A stretch of DNA of 12,278 nucleotides from Actinomycetota bacterium (GTDB taxonomy: Bacteria; Actinomycetota; Actinomycetes; Nanopelagicales; Nanopelagicaceae). Made by a program: the position numbers and the translations under genes. Where the stretch lies: positions 1 through 12,278 of the forward strand of contig WLOR01000041.1 of NCBI GenBank assembly GCA_009699165.1, written 5' to 3'. Below the pieces are notes generated by a model. It worked only from the letters and a program-made list of their open reading frames with translations. It was not told where the DNA came from and made no database searches. Positions within the stretch are counted from its first letter, which is position 1; every line of letters begins with the position of its first letter. Below are positions 1 through 6,383 of the stretch, piece by piece.

Positions 1-96
1 ATTGATTCGGAGCCAACACCTCGTCGTCGCGTGACATTTGAAGAGATGGTTTCTGAAGATGAACATGAAGTCGATGTTCCTGACTTCATGAAGTAA
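1..96 (+). CDS. ftsZ: Cell division protein FtsZ, C-terminal end (5' partial)
   Basis: The window opens inside a reading frame (frame 1) whose last 31 codons end in TAA at 94-96. The peptide contains RRRVTFEEM, an acidic stretch and the terminal DVPDFMK. This is the layout of the actinobacterial FtsZ tail: a basic and acidic linker followed by the conserved C-terminal peptide, usually DVPDFLK. FtsZ is the tubulin-like GTPase that forms the cytokinetic ring, and this peptide is its docking site for SepF in Actinobacteria. Only the tail is visible, so the GTPase domain cannot be checked. The identification rests on the tail motif plus the following pgeF-yggS-sepF-yggT genes, which normally follow ftsZ. 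Confidence 0.88.
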   Translation: MDSEPTPRRRVTFEEMVSEDEHEVDVPDFMK

Positions 97-102
97 TCTC
101 TT

Positions 103-765
103 GTGCCTTCGATCTTTACTGATCGGCGCCAAGCGCTCAGCGATGCGCCGTATGACTCTTTTAATTTAGCGCTTCATGTTGGAGATGATCCGAAGGTAGT
201 TGGTAAAAATCGCCATACGCTCTCACTGCAAAGTGGGCCTGTGCAGTTTATGAACCAAGTTCACGGCAATTCTTTTGCAGTTATCGATTCGGTTACATCG
301 GCAGAGCCAACGTGTGATGCATTAATTACCACAACTCCAGGTGTTGCACTCGCAGTTCTAGTCGCTGATTGCATCCCCTTATTGCTCTCCTCTAAGACCG
401 TTGTCGCCGCAGTGCATGTTGGTCGCAAAGGTTTAGATAATTTCATTGCTCTCAAAGTGATAGAAGAGATGCGTCGATTAGGATCGGGGGCTATTCACGC
501 ACAACTAGGCGCTTCAATCTGCGGGAGTTGCTATGAAGTTCCGGCATCAATGGCGCAGGATATTTCGCAAACTCATCCTGTTGCGCGATCGCAGACGCAA
601 GCGTTGACTCCCGCATTGAATCTACCAAGAGCGCTCATCGCCGATTTAGTAGCCGAAGGATTAACCTATGAAGCATCGACGGATTGCACCTATGAAAATC
701 CACGTTTCTTTTCTTATCGACGAAGAAATATCACTGGAAGAAACGCTGGAGTAATCTGGCTATGA
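103..765 (+). CDS. pgeF: PgeF/YlmD-family multicopper-oxidase-like (laccase-domain) protein
   Basis: This 220-residue protein belongs to the YfiH/YlmD/LACC1 family, described as a peptidoglycan editing factor in E. coli and as a purine nucleoside-acting enzyme in other members. Family motifs appear in order: NLALHVGDDP (21-30), QVHG (52-55), CDALIT (71-76), ADCIPLLL (88-95), AAVHVGRKGL (102-111), ICGSCYEV (about 140-147) and a C-terminal CTYENPRFFSYRRR. His54, Cys90 and His105 match the metal-binding His/Cys/His triad. The usual GWRG after the last His reads GRKG here. The GTG start at 103 is chosen because the N-terminus then aligns with the family (IFTDRRQALSDAPYDSFN). It lies 6 bases after the ftsZ stop with no strong Shine-Dalgarno sequence, which suggests cotranscription and translational coupling. 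The end overlaps yggS by ATGA. Confidence 0.9.
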   Translation: MPSIFTDRRQALSDAPYDSFNLALHVGDDPKVVGKNRHTLSLQSGPVQFMNQVHGNSFAVIDSVTSAEPTCDALITTTPGVALAVLVADCIPLLLSSKTVVAAVHVGRKGLDNFIALKVIEEMRRLGSGAIHAQLGASICGSCYEVPASMAQDISQTHPVARSQTQALTPALNLPRALIADLVAEGLTYEASTDCTYENPRFFSYRRRNITGRNAGVIWL

Positions 766-1436
766 ATAGAGAGATTGAGATCTGTGAGCGCCTACAAGAG
801 GTTGAGGAGCGAATTTCCTCGGCAGCCAGCGCATCAGGCCGAACACGCTCGCAAATTACTCTGATTGCAGTCACTAAAAACTTCCCAGTAAGTGACATCG
901 CGATTCTTAAAGGGTTAGGTGTAAATGATTTTGGTGAGAACCGTGATTCAGAGGCATCCCAGAAAGCATCGGAAGTTAAAGCTCGCTGGCATTTCCAGGG
1001 CCAGATTCAGAGTAATAAATTAAAATCCATCTGCACATGGGCAGAAGTGATTCACTCCCTCGATGACCTTCGCCACTTTGAGCTAATTCAAAAGTTTGCC
1101 CCACACCCTTTAGATATCTTTCTTCAGGTAAACCTAGATGGCCTAGAACATCGCGGGGGAGGATCGATTCAATCCTTGTACCCACTGGCCGAAAAGGTAG
1201 CAGCTGATTCTCATCATTCATTGGTTGGCCTCATGGCAGTAGCCCCACTTGGAATCGACGTGGCATCCTCATTTGAAAACCTTCAGGGATTACATGAGGC
1301 TTTTATGAGAGATTTTCCGATGGCTACAAAACTTTCGGCTGGGATGAGCGCTGATTTTGAAATCGCACTTTCCTTTGGTGCGACACATCTACGAATAGGC
1401 TCGGAAATAATGGGTTCTCGCTACCTAGGCAGGTAA
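762..1436 (+). CDS. yggS: YggS/PLPBP-family pyridoxal-phosphate homeostasis protein
   Basis: This 224-residue single-domain PLP-binding protein has the alanine-racemase-like TIM-barrel fold and maintains vitamin B6 and amino-acid balance; the family has no known enzymatic turnover. Lys39 in AVTKNFP is the Schiff-base lysine. FGENRDSEA (57-65), WHFQGQIQSNK (76-86), SAGMSADFE (192-200) and LRIGSEIMGSR near the C-terminus are family signatures; the SxGMS and RIG elements bind the PLP phosphate. Length is typical (220-240 residues). The ATG overlaps the pgeF stop in an ATGA, indicating translational coupling. Its place between pgeF and sepF is the conserved actinobacterial and firmicute ylm arrangement. 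Nothing looks truncated. Confidence 0.95.
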   Translation: MNREIEICERLQEVEERISSAASASGRTRSQITLIAVTKNFPVSDIAILKGLGVNDFGENRDSEASQKASEVKARWHFQGQIQSNKLKSICTWAEVIHSLDDLRHFELIQKFAPHPLDIFLQVNLDGLEHRGGGSIQSLYPLAEKVAADSHHSLVGLMAVAPLGIDVASSFENLQGLHEAFMRDFPMATKLSAGMSADFEIALSFGATHLRIGSEIMGSRYLGR

Positions 1437-1445
1437 CGTATACAC

Positions 1446-1919
1446 ATGGCTAATGCAGTGAAAAGAATCGCAGTTTATTTGGGATTGACCGACGAACCAG
1501 AGTTTGACTCACCTGTAAGTACAAGTGTGCCAGCTGTTCCTATTTCAAATGATGTTCGTATCAAACCCCGCACTGCGCGCCCTGTCTCAACGGTGATCAC
1601 TTCGACAACAGAAGTCGCCCCGCAGTTAGATTTACCAGTTTTGGATCGAATCATCACTCTTCACCCGCGCTTCTATAACGAAGCTCGCACGATTGGTGAG
1701 CACTTTCGCCAAGGAAATCCAGTCATCATTAATTTAACAGAGATGGATGAGTCAGAGCACAAGAGGTTAGTTGACTTTGCAAGCGGATTAGCCTTTGGTC
1801 TTCACGGCACAATCGAACGTGTCACAAAAAAGGTTTTCCTGATTTCACCAGCTAATCTCCAAGTGAGCAATGAAGACAAGTCTGCTGCGGCGCAAGCAAG
1901 TTTCTTTAACCAGAGCTAA
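1446..1919 (+). CDS. sepF: Cell division protein SepF
   Basis: This 157-residue protein anchors FtsZ to the membrane and, in Actinobacteria lacking FtsA, is a key Z-ring tether. The N-terminus (MANAVKRIAVYLGL, 1-14) fits the membrane-binding amphipathic helix. Residues about 15-65 form a low-complexity Ser/Thr/Pro/Val linker. The SepF domain follows at about 66-140, with RIITLHPRFYNEA, GNPVIINLTEMD (90-101), RLVDFASGLAFGLHG and VFLISPANLQV, all family hallmarks. It is shorter than the mycobacterial protein because the linker is short. The ATG lies 9 bases after the yggS stop with no good Shine-Dalgarno sequence. A TANNNT hexamer, TAACGT at 1434-1439, sits 6 bases before the ATG, so an extra leaderless start is conceivable but weakly supported. 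The partner FtsZ tail is encoded about 1.35 kb upstream. Confidence 0.95.
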   Translation: MANAVKRIAVYLGLTDEPEFDSPVSTSVPAVPISNDVRIKPRTARPVSTVITSTTEVAPQLDLPVLDRIITLHPRFYNEARTIGEHFRQGNPVIINLTEMDESEHKRLVDFASGLAFGLHGTIERVTKKVFLISPANLQVSNEDKSAAAQASFFNQS

Positions 1920-1925
1920 TTTCTC

Positions 1926-2201
1926 GTGGACATAAGATCGATTGTCGTTGCCCTTCTAAATCTCTTTCTATTGTCTTTGCTGGCGCGGCTCATTCTTGAT
2001 TACGTGCAGATGCTGGCTCGCAATTTCAGACCTAAAGGCATCGCTCTTTACTTTGTCGAAGCGATTTATACGATTACAGATCAGCCGATGCGTTTTGTGA
2101 GGCAGTACATCCCTCCAGTTCGCATAGGGGCAGTAAGCATCGACATGAGCTTCATCGTTATCTTCTTTGGAGTTAACCTCTTAATAGGTTTAATTAGTTA
2201 A
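1926..2201 (+). CDS. yggT: YggT/YlmG-family small membrane protein
   Basis: This 91-residue integral membrane protein belongs to the YggT family, genetically linked to cell division and envelope functions without a settled biochemical role. It has two hydrophobic segments, about residues 5-25 (IVVALLNLFLLSLLARLIL) and 72-90. They flank the conserved loop ITDQPMRFVRQYIPPVRIG, which matches the family's 'T-[ED]-P-x-RxxRxxIPP' region. A GTG at 1926 is the start because it gives the normal short polar N-terminus and lies 6 bases after the sepF stop; no clear Shine-Dalgarno sequence is visible. It is the last gene of the ftsZ-side cluster. Its stop codon overlaps the end of the oppositely oriented ileS by 8 bases, and divIVA, which usually follows yggT in Actinobacteria, is absent here. 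Confidence 0.9.
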   Translation: MDIRSIVVALLNLFLLSLLARLILDYVQMLARNFRPKGIALYFVEAIYTITDQPMRFVRQYIPPVRIGAVSIDMSFIVIFFGVNLLIGLIS

Positions 2202-2216
2202 CTTTTTTAAGTTTTA
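2171..2216. terminator. Possible weak terminator region at the yggT/ileS convergence
   Basis: AACCT (2175-2179) and AGGTT (2186-2190) can form a 5-bp stem around a 6-base loop inside the last yggT codons. A run of six T follows at 2203-2208, preceded by AACTT and followed by AAGTT, which could form a second tiny A/T hairpin. The T-run is about 12 bases past the first stem, so this is not a textbook intrinsic terminator in either direction. Two converging genes ending here make some termination signal likely, but the sequence evidence is weak. Confidence 0.25.
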
Positions 2217-5200
2217 CAACTAAGCCAAATTCGCTCTCAGAAAAGTCAAGCCCCTCGTCACGAAGAATTGAAAGCGCTAAAACCTCATCTTGAATATGCG
2301 CAGAATGTTCTGCGATCGCATCGACAATATCTTGCGATGCGTTCCAGGAGATTGTTATGCGATCGGATATATCCAATCCATCACTCTTTCGTCGCTCTTG
2401 TACGAAACGGATTACTTCTCGTGCATTTCCAGCTAAAACAAGGGATGGGGTCAGCTCTAAGTCAAGGGCAACGCTCTCACCATCGTGAGATGAAACCATC
2501 CAGCCACTCTTTGGGACCTCGGTAATGACCAGGTCTTCGAGGTGGATCTCCCACTCTCCAACGGTTACTACCCCCAACTCACGAATCTTCTTAACCAGAG
2601 TATTCGCATCGCTGAGTGCAATAGCTTTAGAAATCTCTTGGACGGTTCCACCAAATTTGGCACCTAAACTCTTAAAGTTTGCCTTGATGGAGATATCAAC
2701 TAAATCGCCATCGGCGTTAGCAATATCTTCAAGTGCCAGAACATTTAGCTCATCTGCGATCTGTTCGCGCATTTGTTGCGGAAGGGATGCCCAGCCACTT
2801 GCGCTTATGAGGGCTCTTCCTAATGGTTGGCGAATCTTAATTCCAGATTCAGCGCGCGATGCGCGACCCAGTTCTACTATTCGCCGAGTTAGTGCAACCT
2901 GATCTCTTAATTCATTATCAATCGCACTTACATCTGCAATAGGAAAATCTGTAAGGTGCACCGATACTGCACTGCGCTGATCTGTTGGACGTACCAACTC
3001 TTGCCACACCTGTTCAGTGATGAATGGAACTAAGGGGGCAAGTAACTGTGTAAGCCTGACTAAACATTCATGCAATGTCGCCATAGCTGCAACATCGCCA
3101 TCCCAGAAGCGTCGGCGAGAGCGTCTGACATACCAGTTAGAAAGATCATCGATGAAACGAGCTAATGCTCGGCCTGCAATCTGTGAGTCGAATCCACTCA
3201 AGGCCTCATCAACTTCGGTGATAAGGATATTTAGTTCAGAGATAATCCATTTATCCATCATTGAGCGATTTTCTATCTCTGGTGAATTACTGAGATCAAA
3301 GTTTGATGCTTTTGCATAGAGGGCATGAAATGAAACGGTATTCCAGTAAGTCAGAAGCGTTTTACGAACCACCTCATTGATTGCATCGTGGCCCACCCGC
3401 CGTGCAGCCCAGGGCGAGCCAGCTGCCAACATGTACCAACGCACTGCATCCGCCCCATGTTGATCCATAAGCGCCATCGGCTCTAGAACATTTCCAACAT
3501 GCTTACTCATCTTGCGGCCATCTTTATCCAAGATATGGCCAAGGCACAGAACTGTCTTATATGAGGATTTATCAAATACTAGAGTTCCAATAGTCATTAA
3601 AGTGTAAAACCACCCACGAGTTTGATCGATTGCTTCGCAGATAAAATCGGCAGGGTAGGAGGCCTTAAATTTTTCAACGGAGCCTTCTTTATGTGGGTAG
3701 CCCCATTGTGCAAAAGGCATCGCTCCTGAGTCATACCAGCAGTCGATTACTTCAGGGACTCGATTCATTCTCGCCTGACATTGTGAACATTCAAAAGTGA
3801 TGTCGTCAACAAATGGACGATGTGGATCTAAGTTAGAAAGATTTTCCCCAGATAATTCACCAAGCTCTTTGAGTGAATCCACGCATATCTCATGCTTATT
3901 TTCACAGCGCCAGATAGGAAGCGGTGTTCCCCAATAGCGATTTCGCGAAAGAGCCCAGTCGATATTGTTATTGAGCCAATCACCATAGCGGCCCTCTTTT
4001 ATTGTTTCTGGGTGCCAATCAGTTGCAGAGTTTTCACGCAGAAGTGCCTCTTTTATTGAGGTTGTTCGGATATACCAAGATGGTTGGGCGTAATACATGA
4101 GAGCTGTATGACAGCGCCAGCAGTGTGGATACGAGTGCTCATACTGCTGATGCTTGTAAAGAGCTCCGATTGCCTTTAGCTCTTTGACTAAGGGTTTGTC
4201 TGCATCTTTAAAGAAAACTCCACCCACAACTGGAACCTCGGGTAAGAAAGTTCCATCAGGAGCGATTGGATTTATGACAGGAAGCCCATAGGCGCGACAG
4301 ACAGCTAAGTCATCAGCACCAAATGCGGGGGATTGGTGAACTAATCCGGTTCCATCTTCAGTTGTTACATACTGTGCAAGAACCACATAATGCGCATTAG
4401 GAATCTCAACATAATCAAATGGTCGTTTATAAGAGGTGTGCTCTAAATCTTTTCCGAGGAGGCGCTTAATGATTTTCTTTTCGCCTTTTACACTTTCGAT
4501 GAGTGCTTGTGCGACTACAAGCACCTCTGTGAAATCATCGACAGTCGTTTCAACGACTACGTACTCAACATCTGGATGCACTGCGATAGCTGTATTAGAC
4601 ACAAGCGTCCATGGTGTTGTAGTCCAGACAAGCAATGATGCATTCAGATCTGCAAGTTCGCCAGAAGTAACAGGAAAACGCACGAATACTGAAGGGTCTG
4701 TAACGGTTTCGTACCCTTGGGCTAACTCGTGATCTGACAAGCCAGTTCCGCATCGCGGACAGTAAGGCGCTACGCGGTGGTCTTGAACGAGTAAGCCTTT
4801 TTTCCATATCTCTTTGAGAGACCACCAAACACTTTCAACATACTCAGGTGACATGGTCCAATAAGCTTGATCGAAATCAACCCAAAAGCCCATGCGATCT
4901 GTCATGTCACTAAATGCACTCACATGTCTTTGCACAGAGTCGCGGCACTTATCGTTAAATGCGGCAACGCCGTAACGTTCAATATCAGCTTTGCCATTGA
5001 AGCCAAGTTCTTTTTCGACGGCAATCTCAACGGGTAGGCCGTGGCAATCCCAACCGGCTTTACGCGTTACAAGTCGTCCCTTCATAGTTTGAAAACGCGG
5101 AAAGACATCTTTAAACACTCGCGCTTCAATGTGATGGGTCCCTGGCATTCCGTTGGCAGTAGGAGGCCCTTCGTAAAATGTCCACGCAGATGCACCAGTT

Positions 5201-5307
5201 CGAGCTGCTACTGTTTTATGAAAGATCTCGTTATCGCGCCAGAACTTTAGGATTTCATGTTCAACGGCAGGTAAGTCCACAGAAGCTGAGATTGCTCGAA
5301 ACGCCAT
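2194..5307 (-). CDS. ileS: Isoleucyl-tRNA synthetase (IleRS, long eukaryote-like type)
   Basis: This 1037-residue cytoplasmic class I synthetase charges tRNA-Ile with isoleucine and edits misactivated valine. Visible elements: the ATP-binding signature region ANGMPGTHH (51-59), GWDCHGLPVE (85-94), a CPRC pair (Cys183/Cys186), the CP1 editing-domain motifs TTTPWTL and GTGLVHQSPAFG, a CWYDSGAMPFAQ motif, and KMSKH at 599-603 as the KMSKS loop. An anticodon-binding domain (WYVRRSRRRFW) and a long C-terminal extension follow. Length and motifs indicate the IleRS2 type. The signature is GTHH rather than HxGH, noted separately as a finding. The ATG at 5307 is chosen because GGAGG lies 7 bases upstream and the protein then begins MAFRAISASVDLPAVE, as expected. 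The frame stays open to a TTG at 5451, but that stretch is the T-box leader. The gene stands alone on the minus strand between two plus-strand operons. Confidence 0.97.
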   Translation of the reverse strand: MAFRAISASVDLPAVEHEILKFWRDNEIFHKTVAARTGASAWTFYEGPPTANGMPGTHHIEARVFKDVFPRFQTMKGRLVTRKAGWDCHGLPVEIAVEKELGFNGKADIERYGVAAFNDKCRDSVQRHVSAFSDMTDRMGFWVDFDQAYWTMSPEYVESVWWSLKEIWKKGLLVQDHRVAPYCPRCGTGLSDHELAQGYETVTDPSVFVRFPVTSGELADLNASLLVWTTTPWTLVSNTAIAVHPDVEYVVVETTVDDFTEVLVVAQALIESVKGEKKIIKRLLGKDLEHTSYKRPFDYVEIPNAHYVVLAQYVTTEDGTGLVHQSPAFGADDLAVCRAYGLPVINPIAPDGTFLPEVPVVGGVFFKDADKPLVKELKAIGALYKHQQYEHSYPHCWRCHTALMYYAQPSWYIRTTSIKEALLRENSATDWHPETIKEGRYGDWLNNNIDWALSRNRYWGTPLPIWRCENKHEICVDSLKELGELSGENLSNLDPHRPFVDDITFECSQCQARMNRVPEVIDCWYDSGAMPFAQWGYPHKEGSVEKFKASYPADFICEAIDQTRGWFYTLMTIGTLVFDKSSYKTVLCLGHILDKDGRKMSKHVGNVLEPMALMDQHGADAVRWYMLAAGSPWAARRVGHDAINEVVRKTLLTYWNTVSFHALYAKASNFDLSNSPEIENRSMMDKWIISELNILITEVDEALSGFDSQIAGRALARFIDDLSNWYVRRSRRRFWDGDVAAMATLHECLVRLTQLLAPLVPFITEQVWQELVRPTDQRSAVSVHLTDFPIADVSAIDNELRDQVALTRRIVELGRASRAESGIKIRQPLGRALISASGWASLPQQMREQIADELNVLALEDIANADGDLVDISIKANFKSLGAKFGGTVQEISKAIALSDANTLVKKIRELGVVTVGEWEIHLEDLVITEVPKSGWMVSSHDGESVALDLELTPSLVLAGNAREVIRFVQERRKSDGLDISDRITISWNASQDIVDAIAEHSAHIQDEVLALSILRDEGLDFSESEFGLVVKLKKVN

Positions 5308-5480
5308 AAAAAAACCTCCAAGAAAGAAATCCTCTGGAGGGACGATCTCCACTGTCGCAGAGCTCGCGGTACCACCCACCTTGCGCATTTTCGCGCCACT
5401 TAAGGTACTAACCATGTCGGTTCTAGATGAGTTTTCACTCACTTCTTCCAACGGGCTCGTGAGGTGATAGCCCCGTCAGC
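5308..5480 (-). promoter_or_regulatory. Translational T-box riboswitch of ileS (ultrashort stem I)
   Basis: The minus-strand leader contains every part of the actinobacterial ileS T-box. Stem I (5476-5451) pairs ACGGG-CU with AGCCCGT across one bulged G, and its loop carries the specifier AUC (5468-5466, Ile) followed by A. A small stem GTGAGT/ACTCAT capped by GAAA lies at 5442-5427. Stem III pairs ACCTT (5406-5402) with AAGGT (5382-5378), with an inner GCGC/GCGC. The T-box bulge TGGTACC (5374-5368) offers UGGU to the 3' end of tRNA-Ile with discriminator A. In the antisequestrator, GGTGGG (5380-5375) pairs with CCCTCC (5341-5336), aided by GCGA/TCGT. In the alternative state, CCTCCA (5340-5335) covers the Shine-Dalgarno TGGAGG (5320-5315). 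No terminator T-run follows a hairpin; the seven T lie after the Shine-Dalgarno. Uncharged tRNA-Ile should therefore turn translation on. A weak -10, TAGACT (5509-5504), may start the transcript. Confidence 0.9.
5315..5319 (-). promoter_or_regulatory. Shine-Dalgarno sequence of ileS (sequesterable)
   Basis: Read on the minus strand, GGAGG is followed by seven T and then the ATG at 5307, an ideal ribosome binding site that fixes the ileS start. The hexamer TGGAGG (5320-5315) is perfectly complementary to CCTCCA (5340-5335) just upstream, so the site can be buried in a hairpin. This is the output switch of the T-box described separately. Confidence 0.85.
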
Positions 5481-5580
5481 GCCCATTTTGTGTTAGCAGG
5501 ACCAGTCTAGGCCATGCCAGGGTAAAAACTCTCCGTGGCGCAGTTGGTATAGATGCATCAATCCGAATAAGGTTCGCGTC

Positions 5581-6381
5581 ATGCCGAAGAAGCCAGTTAA
5601 GAAAGCCGTTGCAAAGAAGGCTGCTGCAAAGCCGGCGGTCAAAAAAGCCGTTGCAAAAAAGGCACCTGCCAAGCCGGTTGTAAAAAAAGCCGCAGCAACA
5701 AAGAGCGTGGCAAAGAAAGCTGCTGCCAAGCCGGTTGTAAAAAAAGCCGCAGCGACAAAGAGTGCAGTCAAATCAATACCTGTAAAGAAAGCGCCAGCGG
5801 CAAAGGCCTCGACCACCAAGACCACGTTGACTGTCGATGAAAATTCACAAACGGTATCTGTCTCAACTGTCAGTGCACCGGTTGTTGCCCAAGTTGTAGA
5901 AGAGCGCCGCTTGGTAATGCCACCGCCACCACGGCCAGCTAAGAGCACTAAGAAGATTGCGCCACTCAAACCTATTAAGAGCGCTCCGACACCAATAGTT
6001 GTTAGTGAGTCTGAGACTCCATGGACACCTGCGGAGTTAAAAAATATAAGAGCAGAGATTTCAAAAGAGTTAGAGCGTCTGCGCCGCGAACTTGCAATAG
6101 TTGAGCTTGAGATGGACTCGCTGATTCAAGAGTCTGGTGAAGGAGCTGGCGACGATCAAGCCGATGCAGGTACTAAAACCTTCGAGCGCGAGCATGAAAT
6201 GTCTCTGGTAATAAATGCACGCGATATGGTTTTGCAAACCGAGCGAGCCTTGGATCGCATTGATTCTAAGCGCTATGGCTCATGCGAAGAGTGTGGCAAT
6301 GCAATTGGTAAGGCTCGACTACAAGTCTTTCCCCGTGCAACTCTGTGTATGTTGTGCAAGCAGAAGGAAGAGCGGCGCTAG
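5581..6381 (+). CDS. DksA/TraR-family zinc-finger protein with Lys/Ala-rich N-terminal tail
   Basis: This 266-residue protein has two parts. Residues 1-80 are almost entirely Lys, Ala, Pro and Val, like histone H1 or actinobacterial HupB tails; 13 residues (AKPVVKKAAATKS) recur at 30-42 and 49-61. A Pro-rich linker with PPPPRP (114-119) follows. From about 148 there is a DksA-like module: a helical hairpin (ELKNIRAEISKELERLRREL and the EREHEMSLV arm), the acidic tip DDQAD (191-195), and a C4 zinc finger at Cys235, Cys238, Cys256 and Cys259. DksA-family proteins bind the RNA polymerase secondary channel and modulate initiation; the basic tail suggests nucleic-acid contact (inference). ATG at 5581 has AAGG at -12 to -9. 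It precedes lspA with a 2-base gap if lspA starts at 6384, the usual actinobacterial neighbour. Whether it acts like true DksA is unknown. Confidence 0.88.
   Translation: MPKKPVKKAVAKKAAAKPAVKKAVAKKAPAKPVVKKAAATKSVAKKAAAKPVVKKAAATKSAVKSIPVKKAPAAKASTTKTTLTVDENSQTVSVSTVSAPVVAQVVEERRLVMPPPPRPAKSTKKIAPLKPIKSAPTPIVVSESETPWTPAELKNIRAEISKELERLRRELAIVELEMDSLIQESGEGAGDDQADAGTKTFEREHEMSLVINARDMVLQTERALDRIDSKRYGSCEECGNAIGKARLQVFPRATLCMLCKQKEERR
5668..5762 (+). repeat. Direct repeat of 38 bp (period 57 bp) in the tail of the DksA-like gene
   Basis: The 38-base segment at 5668-5705 recurs at 5725-5762 with a single A/G difference. The 57-bp period equals 19 codons, so duplication keeps the frame. Each copy contains a run of seven A (5682-5688 and 5739-5745). 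The surrounding tail is made of looser AKP/KKA units with a period of about 14 residues. Near-identity at the DNA level, beyond what the protein repeat needs, suggests recent duplication or ongoing recombination. Confidence 0.85.
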
Positions 6382-6383
6382 GA

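Noticed and set aside
94..105. TANNNT hexamers (TAATCT at 94-99, TAATTT at 1917-1922) before the GTG starts of pgeF and yggT as leaderless promoters
   Set aside because: Only three bases separate each hexamer from the start codon, and both simply arise from a TAA stop codon followed by chance bases.
4436..4732. Plus-strand open frame opposite ileS; several similar ones lie between 2268 and 5250
   Set aside because: These are low-complexity translations antisense to a highly conserved synthetase, with no motifs or ribosome binding sites.
5308..5451. In-frame 48-residue N-terminal extension of IleRS starting at a TTG at 5451
   Set aside because: The stretch is the T-box leader, ends in a perfect Shine-Dalgarno sequence before ATG 5307, and its translation resembles no synthetase N-terminus.
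5548..5553. TATAGA as a -10 for the DksA-like gene
   Set aside because: It matches only four of six consensus bases and no -35-like sequence is found at 16-18 bases upstream; a promoter must exist in this divergent spacer but cannot be placed.
5535..5580. Functional tRNA gene between ileS and the DksA-like gene
   Set aside because: The segment between the D-arm-like and T-arm-like pieces is far too short for an anticodon arm, and no acceptor stem pairs.
5493..5969. 158-residue minus-strand open frame rich in Ala, Phe and Thr
   Set aside because: It is the antisense shadow of the Lys/Ala repeat tail; the plus-strand gene has recognisable domains and this frame has none.
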